Source of the DNA: Euryodendron excelsum
Lineage: Eukaryota > Streptophyta > Magnoliopsida > Ericales > Pentaphylacaceae
Assembly (NCBI GenBank): GCA_033060915.1
Contig: CM065393.1
Span: forward strand, 5,271,001 to 5,335,000
Direction of reading: 5' to 3'
DNA: 64,000 nucleotides
Shown here piece after piece: positions 24,466 through 35,207 of the stretch. A program made the position numbers and the translations under genes. The notes beneath the pieces were generated by a model. The model was given only the letters and a program-made list of their open reading frames with translations. It ran no database searches and was not told the origin of the DNA. Within the stretch, counting starts at the first letter, position 1, and the number at the start of each line of letters is the position of its first letter.

Positions 24466-26931
24466 TTACTCAATCTCATAACGACAACAAGGGACGATTC
24501 CACGTGTGCTCCGACGTAATGGAGTGTCTTGAGAATACTCATCAACTAATATATCAGTTGGTGCATCGCTCCCACTACCCCTAGGAGGTTGAGGAATTTC
24601 TCCCTCAGTCTCAACTAGTTTATCTGGTGCGCTATTCTGAATATCCTCCATCTCATAGAAATCTATGTCTTTAGACACCTCCCCCTTGCTAGAGAAAACA
24701 TCTTCTAGAAAATCGACATCCCGTGACTCCGTCTCAGTCACACTCCCATCCAGCTACTCTCGAATGAACACATATCCCTTTGAGTGCTCGGAATAGTGTA
24801 TAAAGATACATTTCTTCCCTCTAGGGCCTAACTTCCTATACTTATGAGAAGCATTGTGTACATAGGTTGTCGAACCCCACGATCTTAAATGACTTAGGTC
24901 AGGCCTTTTGCTCGTCCATAGCTCATAAGGGGTAGATGGGACAGATTTTGAAGGCACACGTTTAGAATGTAGGCGGTAATCAATAAGGCATCCCCCTAAT
25001 AAGATATTGGTATATTAGCATGTGCCATCATTGACCTAACCATGTCTAACAAAGTGCGGTTCTGTCTCTCCGCTACACCATTTTGTTGTAGAGTATTTGG
25101 AATCGTCAACTGTCTAAGTATACCCTTATCCTCACAAAGCTCTCGGAACAGCCCAAATAGATACTCATGTCCACGATCAGTCCTTAGAGCCTTAATACTC
25201 CTGTCTAACTGATTTTCTACCTCAATAACATAACGTCCAAAACAATCTAATGCTTCTAACCTATGTGAGAGTAGATAGACATGATGAAAACGTGTGTAGT
25301 CATCTATGAATGTGATAAAATAAGGTGCACCATGTCTTGCCCTCACATTTATAGAACCACAAATATTTGAGTGAATAAGTTGTAATGGAAAAGATGCCAT
25401 TTGAGTCTTGCCTAAACATTTTCTGGTTGCCTTTACTTGAAGGCAACTCTTACAAACTGGCAAGTTGACCTTAGCGAGTGAATCCAGAAGACATTCTCTA
25501 GCTAGCCTGACTATTCTGTCCTGTCCAATATGTCCTAGTCTGGAATGCCATCTTACAGAATCAATAAAAGAATCATGCACAAAAGCATTAAATGAACTGT
25601 AGATTCTAAAGCATCATCTATACTGGAAATATTAACATCTAGAAAAATAAAACCATCCATCAAATATCCAAAACCATAGTAGACAGACCCACGATAAATG
25701 CGTATAGACTGAGTCTCAAAACAGAAACGATAATCGAGACTAAGCAAACTACTAACTGAAAGCAGATTCTGCCGTATCCTTGGTACATAAAGTACGTCAT
25801 GAAGGTCAAGAGTGCAACCACCGTTCAAATCTTTCCGATAAGTGCCAATCCCAATGACATCCACACTGGACTCGTTCCTTATATATATATTTTTTGCTAC
25901 CGATTGGTATGCGGTGAAACTCCACGTATCCAAATCTGCTCCTCGCTATATGGTCGGTTGCTCCTGAGTCTACAATCCACATTTGAGGAGAGTGAGCAAT
26001 CAAAACTTGACTAAACACAAAACAATCAATGCAAGAAACATAAATGGGGAGTACCTTCTTCGACTTAGTGCACTCATGAGCGAAGTGTCTCAGCTGCTGA
26101 TAGTTATGGCAATTCATCTTGGCCTTATCTTTCTTACTATCTCTCTTGCCTCTCTTTTTATGCCTGGCAGACTTAGTCCTACTTGACCCAGTATCAAAAC
26201 GTTTCTTACCAGCATTAGCAATAGCACCACCTTTCTTGCGCTTGAACCCAGAAGTCAAGTGCGAACTAGTCTCGGCAACATAAGCAATACCACCATCAAC
26301 CTTACCAGCTTCTAGGCACTTAGCTTCCAACTCTAGGTGGTGGGAGATATCCTCAAATGTTCTCACATTATCATTGTGAGTCATATTCTACTTCATTTGC
26401 TCCTATGACTACGGTAGAGAGCGGATCACAGACTACACTTGCTGCTCATCAGTAAGAATATGTCCTGCTGCCTTAAGCTCGCATATTATGGTTGACATCA
26501 CTCGCAAATGTTGCCTCATGGAGTGATTAGATTTCTTTTGATAAGAATCAAATTTGAGTGTTAACTCGCACAGTTTAGTAAGAGAAGTTACCCCGTACTT
26601 CAGCTTTAACGCCTCCCAAGTCTCATAGGAGTCTGGATAAACTCAAACTCTAGCAGAAGATCATTCTCTATGCTGCTTAACATAAGATAGCGCGCATCAT
26701 GATCTTTCGCCTGCCAAGTTTTGTAGTGATCTAGGTCCCTACGGTGCTGAACTGTAGTACCCTATTCGGGCTCAGTCATCAGATGATCAATGTGAGCCAA
26801 TAGACCCTGCTCGTTAAGAACAAATTGAATCTTATAGCACCAAATGCTATAGTTGTCACCATTAAGCTTTTCTCCTTTAACGATGTCAGCCACTACGTTC
26901 TTAGATGCCACGATGAACTCTATAATAGAGA
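24466..26931 (-). pseudogene. Copia-1 gag-protease-integrase, degenerate
   Basis: Minus-strand blocks in order: gag start (GEKLNGDNYSIW, ~26870) ended by a TAG at 26762-26764; further gag; a broken zinc knuckle (CHNYQQLRHFAHEC, second Cys is Tyr); protease with DSGAT (~25955); integrase HHCC finger (WHSRLGHI...CKSC, ~25550-25440); integrase core with LIHSNICG, RTDRGHEY and NGVAERQNRT (~25370-25045); then the GKR-linker region to 24466. The first integrase catalytic Asp is Asn. At least four frame breaks are present. It cannot encode a working polyprotein. Confidence 0.85.
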
Positions 26932-28256
26932 GACAAAAACACAAGGATGTAAGAATAATGCATAACACATTTTTGCTATAAAAATCTAAATTAAAAAATA
27001 AGACAACTCCCAAAAATCGTGAGATCGAAAGGTTGCTATGCTCCCAATCATCTCTTGTGCCACTAATAATTATTATCAAATTTTAATTTAACTAATACGC
27101 AAAAATTGGTTATCGAGAGTCAAAACTCTTAGCATGCTTTTAACCTATCAACCTCCCACTAAACAAATATATCCAAGCATGTGATAAGTTTCAGTTCCTT
27201 GCCTATAACATAAATATCATCGCAATAATATTTATATACTATCAAACAAGTTAAATTATGGAATTAAAACTAACAATTATCCCATGGAAAATCATAAAAC
27301 ATAAATTAAATGTAACTCTAATAATTAAAAAATGAAATAATAGAGTTCCAGCATGCTAACATGTTATTTGGTTCAATTCTGAATTTTCTGTAATTTTTTG
27401 AAAATTTTTAAACATAACAAAAGACTTAAGTAAATAATAGAAAAATACAGTAGGTATTAAAAAAATTCCAGTCACCATACCAACACTTAAACCAAGTGCC
27501 CAGAACCACATGACACAAAACCCGAGGCCTAAAAAATCATGCACGGGCCCCAACACGCGCAAGTAAGCCCTTAAAAACTATTTATTTTCTTTATTTTTTT
27601 TTCTGTTTTCCAAAATAATTTTTTTGTCCAGTAAAAAATTCTGAAAAAATAATATTAAAATAGAAAATATTTTTCCAAGCTTACACAAAAAAATTGGGCC
27701 AAAAACAACCTCGGGAAGGGGTCTCACGCGCTCCACGCGCAAGTGGGTAACTCATTGGGCCAACGCGGCTCGGCTCACAGTCAACGGCTCAGCTTGCCGT
27801 CAAAGCGGCTTGGCTCATAGTCAATGGCTCGGTCAACTAGCAGCTCAGCTCGGTCCATTTTCTTGAACACAGATTTGAACTAGTTTCGGCCCAAATTTTC
27901 AAATGGTCATAAGTCTCAAATCGTTCATCAAAAAATTACCCGTAATATATTGATGATAAGGTATTGAATAGAAAAACATAGCCATGTAAATTTTATGCTC
28001 AGATTCGCAGTATATAAAAAGTTATGAGCCGAGGAAGCGGCATCCATAAAAATTAGGGTTTGAGATTTCTCTCAAACCACTCATCCATTTGAGATGAAAC
28101 TTTTTAGATATACTATCATGCATATAGGCTACCACGTACTAAAATTTTAGACCAAACAGAGAATGTCTCTTTGGACAACCATTAAAACTTCAACAAAGCT
28201 TTTTCGAAAACCAGTGTAGGAAAACACATGTAATCATCCATGAGAAAATTTTCAAT

Positions 28257-28269
28257 GGCTCTGATACCA
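28257..28269 (-). promoter_or_regulatory. Copia-1 primer binding site (tRNA-iMet)
   Basis: Minus-strand TGGTATCAGAGCC, the standard plant copia primer site complementary to the 3' end of initiator tRNA-Met, adjacent to the 5' LTR. Confidence 0.9.
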
Positions 28270-28270
28270 A

Positions 28271-28881
28271 TGTAGAATCTGTCTACAATTAAAATCAAAG
28301 CGGTAATTGGGTTTACCTCTTGAAAAGTGTCCGAAAGCAAGCCTAAAAGAGCTGATTTTGATCCGAAAAATTCTCTACGTGTACCTGCGTTCTCTTGTAA
28401 ATCTACCTGTGGTGGAATGCAATTAAACCTTTTCGAAAAGCCAAAAGTATCCACACTAATCACAACTTAAGAGTTTATCTTGATTGTGTATTTTGGAAGA
28501 GACACTAAAAGAATTGCTTGCACACTCTTACATACACAAAAATGTAGCCACTCAAATCTTTTTTCTTCTGTTAATCTCTTAAATATTTGTAAGTGTGGAA
28601 TGGATTTACAATTCCTAATTCTTGGTAGTTGCTACATGCCTCAACCACTATGATAAGTGGGAGCATGCTTGAACAATCACCCCAACCACTATAGTTCGTG
28701 GAAGCATGCTTAAACAACCATCTCAATTACTAAAGTAAGTGGGAGTATGCTTAAACCACCTAACACAAGTGGTAAGTGGGTCTTTGGGTTAGGGCATGCC
28801 CATGGACGCCTGAATCGGTCCGAACACGAACCGAACCCAACCAGTCCGAACACGCACAGACCCCAACCCGTCATACCAACA
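28271..28881 (-). repeat. Copia-1 5' LTR
   Basis: 611-bp partner of 22168-22724. It contains the same three tandem units (about 28635-28760) and an additional segment near 28810-28870 with repeated CCGAACACG and AACCCAACC words that the other LTR lacks. Confidence 0.9.
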
Positions 28882-28908
28882 TTGATAATAAAATTCCCAC
28901 TTACCAAA

Positions 28909-28911
<3 letters not shown>

Positions 28912-28946
<35 letters not shown>

Positions 28947-29085
28947 ATTTATTTGTCCAAGAGCATATGTGCCCTTATGAGAAGCAGACGTCACACGCTT
29001 GTCTGATATTTATTTTCCATAAGCTTGGTGCGTGTATTTTGAACCCATGAGGTAATTGAGAGAGAAAGAGAGAGAGAGAGAGAAA
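28912..29085. repeat. (GA)n tracts between the two Copia elements
   Basis: Two GA microsatellites (28912-28944 and ~29059-29085) make up much of the 208 bp separating Copia-1 from Copia-2. Nothing else is visible here. Confidence 0.85.
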
Positions 29086-29089
29086 GTAA

Positions 29090-30096
29090 TGTTGAAATTA
29101 TTTTCAAAATATATAATATACGTAGTAGTTTTGGGGTTATTCCATTTTGGTTTTGACTAGTTTTGAAGAAAGTCTTTATTGCCTTATTAAATGAATCCCA
29201 CATCGAAAAGTGAGAAGTTTTGTAAGGCATTTATAAATACCAACAACTTTCTATGTATTGCTTTAGAGCAATGATTGGGTGTAGCACTCAAGTGTGAGCA
29301 TGTGTGCCAAGCCATATGTGTGCCACGCGCACATCTCGCGTGCAAGTCGCGTGGCCCAATGTGGCGCTTTAGTGACGCAATGTGGCGCTTTAGTGGCGCA
29401 ATTGGCACTTGGACACGTGGCACATACGCGTGTGGCGTGTGATCAAGACCATTGATTTTTGTCAATCATAATGATCAACGATCGGATGGCTAATATATAA
29501 GCAAAAAAGATCGTATGGTGAGAACCACACCTGATCATAGAGGTGTGATGTATGATCTGATCAAATAATAAATAGATGCGATCTACACCGTTAGATTAAG
29601 AAAGGGGTGATCTGACGGCTGTGTTTAAATTTGCAAGTGATTGTTAGAAATCAATTATTATTTAAATTCTAATAGTCATGTCTGGTCCAAAAAAACACCA
29701 AAATGTCTATAAAAACATGACAAATTCGTAGACAAAGCTATATAATTTTTCCTACAACTTCTCTATATATTGAAATGCAATACAGTTCTTGATTCTTTTC
29801 TAGTTTTATTATTCATCATCTCTGAAGTCTGTTTCTACAGAAATAGACATTCAGATTCTTGGTAGACTTGATAATCAGAGGGTATTCGGGTCTGATTTCG
29901 TGTGTGTAACACGCAGTCAGAATTACAGATTTTTCTGGGCTCCATTATATCCTGGAGGCGATTCGCCATTAACCCGATACACACCAGATTCTGAGAATTG
30001 GTGGGGGCGAATATCATCTTAAGGAAAACGATATTAATCGTGCCTTGGATGCGATTATTCATCTTCTTCTTTCTTTTACAGGTTTTTGAACTAACA
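29090..30096 (+). repeat. Copia-2 5' LTR
   Basis: 1007-bp LTR. It carries a ~21-bp direct duplication (CAATGTGGCGCTTTAGTG twice, ~29357-29400) that the 3' LTR has only once. A candidate TATA element (CTATATATTG) lies near 29762. Confidence 0.92.
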
Positions 30097-30118
30097 ATCT
30101 TAAGACGATATTACGATC

Positions 30119-31924
30119 ATGGCTGCATCATTACGAGAGTTTTCTGTAGATTTTATGAAACTGGATGTTTTTGATGGAGCAAACTTCAAAAGATGGCAGA
30201 ACAAGATGCACTTCCTACTTGCTAGTCTCAAAGTGGTGTATGTTCTCACCACCCCTAAGCCTGCTGCAAAAGAAGATGAGATTGTGGCTGAAACAAGGAC
30301 AAGGATGAAATGGGAGCAAGATGACTACATATGCAAAGGACACATCTGCAATGCAATGTCTAATACTCTGTTCGATATGCACCAGAATAAGGGGACTGCT
30401 AAAGAATTGTGGGATGCACTTGAAGCCAAGTACTTAATGGAGGACGCCACTAGTAAGAAATTTCTAGCTTCAAAATTTTTCAATTATAAGATGTTTGATA
30501 CTCGTCCTGTTGTTGAGCAGTTTAATGAAATCATGCATATTCTAAACCAATTCAATCAGTATGACATGAAAATGGATGAATCCATTACGGTTTTTGTCAT
30601 TTTGGACAAACTTCCATCATCATGGAAAGACTACAAAAAGAGTCTTAAACACAAAAAGGAGGACCTGTCTCTTGAAGAATTGGGCCGTCATCTTTGGATT
30701 GAGGAGGAATTTCGAAAAAGAGATAGTAATGATGAGCATAGCTCTCATGCCTCCAAGGTTCATATGATGGAGGATGGACAAGGGTCAAAACAGCCCTCCC
30801 AATTTGGACAAGATAATCGTAAAAGAGGCAGAAATACTGGTAACAATGGCAATAATTCTGAAAATAACCAGAATCACAATAAGAAGAAAAAGAAGGGGGC
30901 ATGTTTCTACTGCAAAAAGGAAGGCCACTACAAAAAAGAGTGTCGTCTCTTTAAGAAACAAAAAGAGAATGATGCTAAAGACTCTAAGGAGAAATTTGTG
31001 GCCATGATATCCGAGGTTAATATCCTTGAAGATAATGAAGCATGGTGGATTGACTCTAGTGCGACGAGACATGTTTGTAAAGACAAAAGTTCTTTCAAGA
31101 CCTATAAACCCATGGAAGACGGCAATGTTCTTTACATGGGCAATTCGTCCACTGCAGCAGTCAAGGGAAAAGGATCTGTGAATCTAGAGTTTACTTCTGG
31201 AAAAAGTCTTACTTTTACTGATGTGTATCATGTACCAGAAGTTAGAAAGAATCTAGTGTCTGGGAGTCTTCTTAATAAGTTTGGGTTTAAACTTGTATTT
31301 GAGTCAGACAAATTTATCTTGACTAAGGGAGGGATGTTTGTTGGAAAAGGATATTTGTATGAGGACATGTTCAAGCTTAATATTAATAAAGTGAATGTTT
31401 CTACTTATATGGTTGATTCTCTTTCTTTATGGCATTTTCGTTTAGGACATGTTAACTCAAAAAGAATGCATGATATGGTTAAGTTAGAATTAATTCCTAA
31501 ATGTACAAATGACATGAATGATAAATGCAGAATATGTATGCATACTAAAATCACTAGAAAACCATTTTCGAAGGTTGATAGAAATTATACTTTGTTGGAA
31601 TTAATTCATAGTGATGTGTGTGATATGCATGGCACCCCTACTAGAGGAGGCGAAAAGTACTTTGTGACTTTCATTGATGATTATACAAGATTCTGTTATA
31701 TTTATTTACTACATGCTAAAGATGAAGTTTTAGATAAGTTTATAGTTTATAAAACAGAAATTGAATGTCAATGTAATGCTAAGATTAAACGCCTTAGATC
31801 AGATAGGGGAGGTGAATATCATTTTCCTACATTTTGTGAATCTGTTGGTATTATCCATGAAACCTCTATGGCTTACACTCCACAACAAAATGGAGTTGCT
31901 AAAAGGAAAAACAGAACTTTATAG
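30119..31924 (+). pseudogene. Copia-2 gag-protease-integrase (inactivated)
   Basis: A 601-codon open stretch from ATG 30119. Gag has FDGANFKRWQNKM near the start, an intact zinc knuckle CFYCKKEGHYKKEC (residues ~262-275) after an Asn/Lys-rich linker. The protease motif is DSSAT instead of DSGAT (residues 312-316). Integrase has the HHCC finger (WHFRLGHV...CRIC), Asp in HSDVC, and Asp562 in RSDRGGEY, but the catalytic Glu is Lys595 (NGVAKRKNRT), and the D-to-E spacing is three residues short. The frame ends at TAG 31922, where a one-base deletion shifts the rest (31927-32216, ALTACY-type integrase end) into another frame. Confidence 0.9.
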
Positions 31925-31926
31925 AA

Positions 31927-32216
31927 ATGACTAATGCTATGATATTTAATTCTGGTCTTTCTAACAGTTTTTGGGGTGAAGCTATGTTAACTGCATGTTA
32001 TATTTTGAATCGTGTTCCTCATAAGATGTCTAAAGTGTCTCCATATGAGTTATGGAATAAAAAAAAGCCTAATTTGTCTTATCTTAAAGTTTGGGGCTGC
32101 AAAGCCATTGTTAGATTACCTGAACCTAAGATCAAGAACTTAGGACAAAAAGCTATTGAATGCATTTTCTTAGGATATGCAGAATATAGTAAAAGATATA
32201 AATTTCTTGTTATTGA
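31927..32216 (+). pseudogene. Copia-2 integrase C-terminal part, cut by Sirevirus
   Basis: Frame-shifted continuation of the preceding polyprotein: MTNAMIFNSGLSNSFWGEA, NRVPHK, SPYELW, WGCKA and the IFLGYAEYSK linker typical of copia integrase ends. It runs directly into the Sirevirus LTR after the codons for FLVID (to 32216). Confidence 0.88.
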
Positions 32217-34154
32217 TGTTGGCCCAAGCAGGCAACCCAAGAGGGGGGGGTGAATTGGGTTTTATAGAATTTTTAACAAGAGTTTCAACTAAAAAATCGT
32301 TTATGGATTTTAGAAACAAATAATCAAAGTATATGTATCAAGCAAATGAAGTGTACATTAAAACAAGTATTTGCAAGCATGCATAATGAGCAAGTAAGCA
32401 AAACAGAGGCAGAAGAAATATGCACCAGATTTATAGAGGTTCGGCCAACCTTGCCTACTTCCTCTCTTCTTCGATCCTTTCGAAGGAATTCCACTATGCA
32501 ATACACCTTACACAGCCGCTGGTTGTGCCACGAGTGCCCAGCTCACTCTTTACAAAAGCTTCTTCCCAAGCTTTCAAAACCCAAGAGATTTTGTCCAAGC
32601 TTCTCTTAAACTTACAAGTGTTTTTCCCAAGAACACTTAAACTTACAAGGTTACAAACCCACCCAAACAAGAATGAATGAAGATTATACAAAGAGTGACT
32701 CTCCTAGTGAGTATACAAATGAATACAACTCAATGGATAACTTTAAATACTCAGCAAGAATATGTAACAGTTAGGTGCAGGTGATTTTTAGCTTTGAAGC
32801 ACTTGATATGAATGGTATGATTGCTCTCTTCTTCTTCTTTGAAGCTGTATGTATCTCATATATATAGGTATGGATCGATTCTAGCCGTTGGAGAAGTATG
32901 GGAGAAGATTTGGTTGTGTTTGTGCCCATACCGTCTGTCAGAAAACTAGCCGTTAGAGTCTAGGGGTCGACTCTTTTCACAATGAGTCGACTCTTTTTGC
33001 ATTTCAGCAGATTTTTCAAGTTTCTGTCCAAATGAGTCGACTCTTTTGTCCCAGGAGTCGACTCTTTTCAGCAGTCTGCAGAATTGTTTGTTCTCTGTTG
33101 CAATGAGTCGACTCTTTTTGGCCAGGAGTCGACTCTTTTAAGCTTCCAGCAGAATTCCAAGGCTCTGTTCGAATGAGTCGGCTCTTTTAACTTGAGGAGT
33201 CGACCCTTTTTCCAAAAACCCATATTTTTGCAACTTTTCTTCATTCTTTTTCAAAGCTTCCAATCTCTTCAAGGATCATCTAAATAGGCTTTTTAAAGCT
33301 TGCAAACACTTCTTCAAGATTAGATGACTCCAAGAACATCTTCAATCCATTCAAGGTGAGTTTTCTTCATTTTCATCACTTGTAGAGCTCTTCCATTATC
33401 ATAGCTTCATCTATTGATTCAAGTCTTCTTCAATATCTTCAAGAGAGCTTCCATGACTTAGAATCTTCATTTCTTCAATCAACATGGCTTCTCCATGGAC
33501 TTCAACAACTCAAGAAAGCTTTCCAAATCTTGTGATTCCTTCCATGTCTTCAAGACATCTTTACATCTTCTAAGAAAACTTCCATATTTTGAGTTGGTAT
33601 CTTTTTCTTCCATTCTTGCAAGATATCTTCAAGTACTCAAAGTCTTCAATCTTTTAAATCAAGACTTTGATCATTTTCATTCTTCTTCTTTGATATCCAT
33701 CATCTTCATTCCCTTATAAAATCACCATTGTTGAATATGCTATTCTTTCATGCTTATCAATCTTCAATCTAGGATTTTCATTAACTTGAGATTTCTTCTT
33801 CTTATAATATCACCTTTGTAGAATACATTACTTCATCATGCTTTTCATCATAAATCCTTTATTATGATAAGCTTCAAGTCAAGATCTAATTGATAATTCA
33901 TCTGCACACTAAGTAGAATTATTAGATCATTTAACCATGTTTTGTTATCATCAAAATCAAGGCATTGACTCAACAATCTCCCCCTTTTTGATGATGACAA
34001 AACATTAAAAATATATGCAATTAATTTCAACATGAAACATGAGGATTAATATGTATGAGAAGTATGAGACTTCAAATGTCCAGTACTTCAAATTTTCAGT
34101 TTTCTTCCCTGTTTCAATATATTTTTCATAAGTATTTCTCCCCCTTTTTGTTAA
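32217..34154 (-). repeat. Sirevirus 3' LTR
   Basis: 1938-bp LTR, ending in TGTTGGCCC on the plus strand (CCAACA in element orientation) and beginning (element orientation) at or just before TTAACAAAAAGGGGGAG. It contains the palindrome array 32964-33211 and, nearer its U5 end, a TATA-like run (~32858-32867). Confidence 0.93.
32964..33211. promoter_or_regulatory. Palindrome array GAGTCGACTC in 3' LTR (8 copies, ~70-bp period)
   Basis: Eight copies of GAGTCGACTC or one-to-two-base variants, each followed by TTTT, at about 32964, 32984, 33034, 33055, 33105, 33126, 33175 and 33196. They form four pairs about 70 bp apart, each pair split by ~20 bp. The first and last copies are GGGTCGACTC and GAGTCGACCC; the seventh is GAGTCGGCTC. 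The core contains a SalI-type GTCGAC. Its place just upstream (element orientation) of the TATA-like run suggests U3 enhancer sites. Confidence 0.85.
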
Positions 34155-35207
34155 TCAATCAAAAAGGTATGCAAATTTGGAATGAAAAATGGGGAATCAT
34201 AGTCCAAATAAGGAAATTTCTCCCCCTTAATGAAGGAGTTTTCTTTGAAATGGCTTAAAACAATTTTAAGAGTAGTATGCTCAAAATTCTAAGAGGCTCA
34301 ATAACTTGCAATAACAGAAAAATTTAGATAAAGGAAGATTTTCATACCAATCATTTGCTCCCCCTTGCTTTTGTACTTGGTGCTTGGGAGTTTTATTGCT
34401 TAAGATCCACTGAAGCAGGTTCATGTGCATTTATGGCATTGGATGCTTCTTACTGCTTCAACTTCATTAAACCAATGCTCCCCCTTTCCTTTGCAGTTGA
34501 TGTCTTATGATATAATTCATGGTAGTGCATTGAGGAGTGTTTTCTCTCCTTTTGATCTTTTTGAGAAAAATTGCTCCCCCTTTTTTGTCAAATCCTCAAA
34601 AAGAGGAGTAATAGATGGAGAAAAACAGACAGGTACAATAGCAAAAAAAATAGTATACAATGATGTTTATGTGAAGATCATTTACAAAGATAGTTAAAGC
34701 AATCATTTATTCAGCAAAATCAACAATGTTAAAGCAATTATTCATTCAGCATTGTTAAACCATTCATTCATTCAACCAAACACAAATGAGATAGCAATGT
34801 TAAGATAAAGAGATTCAAAACACACCATTCATTCATAAAGAAATATTAAAAGAGTTTAACAAAAAGAACCATCCATAAACATATTACATGATGCTTTAGA
34901 AAATGTCTTGTTTAAAAACAGAAAATAGAGAGTTCAAAGGCAGAGGTCTTTATTTTCTTTTGGGAGAAGGGGTTTGAGAGAGATCAACTGGATTATCAGC
35001 AGTGTTTGTAAATTTGCTGCTTGAAGGTTTTTGTCTCAGGCCATATTTGTGAGGAGCTACAGAAGACTTTGGAGGAGTTTGGTCAAGAGGGTCAGAGGGG
35101 TCTGCAGGTGATGGCTGAGAAGAGGTATGCTCCCTTCCACTGGATCCTTCCAACTCATCAGTACTTGAGTCTTCTGCTACAAATTCTGCTGCTGAAGGGA
35201 AGAGTGG
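34155..35207 (-). promoter_or_regulatory. Sirevirus 3' region with multiple polypurine tracts and ORF3 remainder
   Basis: Between ORF3 and the 3' LTR, AAGGGGGAG (as CTCCCCCTT on the plus strand) occurs near 34212, 34361, 34481 and 34574, plus the LTR-border copy near 34137. Multiple polypurine tracts in this position are a described Sirevirus trait and prime plus-strand synthesis. The part 34950-35207 is an open extension of the ORF3 frame beyond its stop, ending in a basic SPKRK tail. The rest is AT-rich with no gene. Confidence 0.75.

Larger units (their letters stand above)
22168..28881 (-). mobile_element. Copia-1: Ty1/copia LTR retrotransposon lacking its RT domain
   Basis: Minus-strand element bounded by LTRs at 22168-22724 and 28271-28881 (TG...CA ends), with near-matching 5-bp flanks TTGGT and TTGAT. 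The primer site complementary to tRNA-iMet lies at 28257-28269, one base inside the 5' LTR. A polypurine tract (GAGTGAGAGA, 22725-22734 minus) abuts the 3' LTR. Internal order is gag, protease, integrase, then directly RNase H; the RT core is deleted. LTRs are roughly 80-85% identical by eye, so the insertion is old. All coding parts carry stops and frameshifts. Confidence 0.9.

Noticed and set aside
32964..33211. Palindrome array as a CRISPR-like or satellite array
   Set aside because: Copies sit inside an LTR of a eukaryotic retrotransposon, with short 20/50-bp spacing and identical content in both LTRs.
33495..33719. Frames inside the Sirevirus LTRs (also 43042-43266, 32346-32609, 41893-42156)
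   Set aside because: Identical pairs in the two LTRs on the non-coding strand of the element; no motifs.
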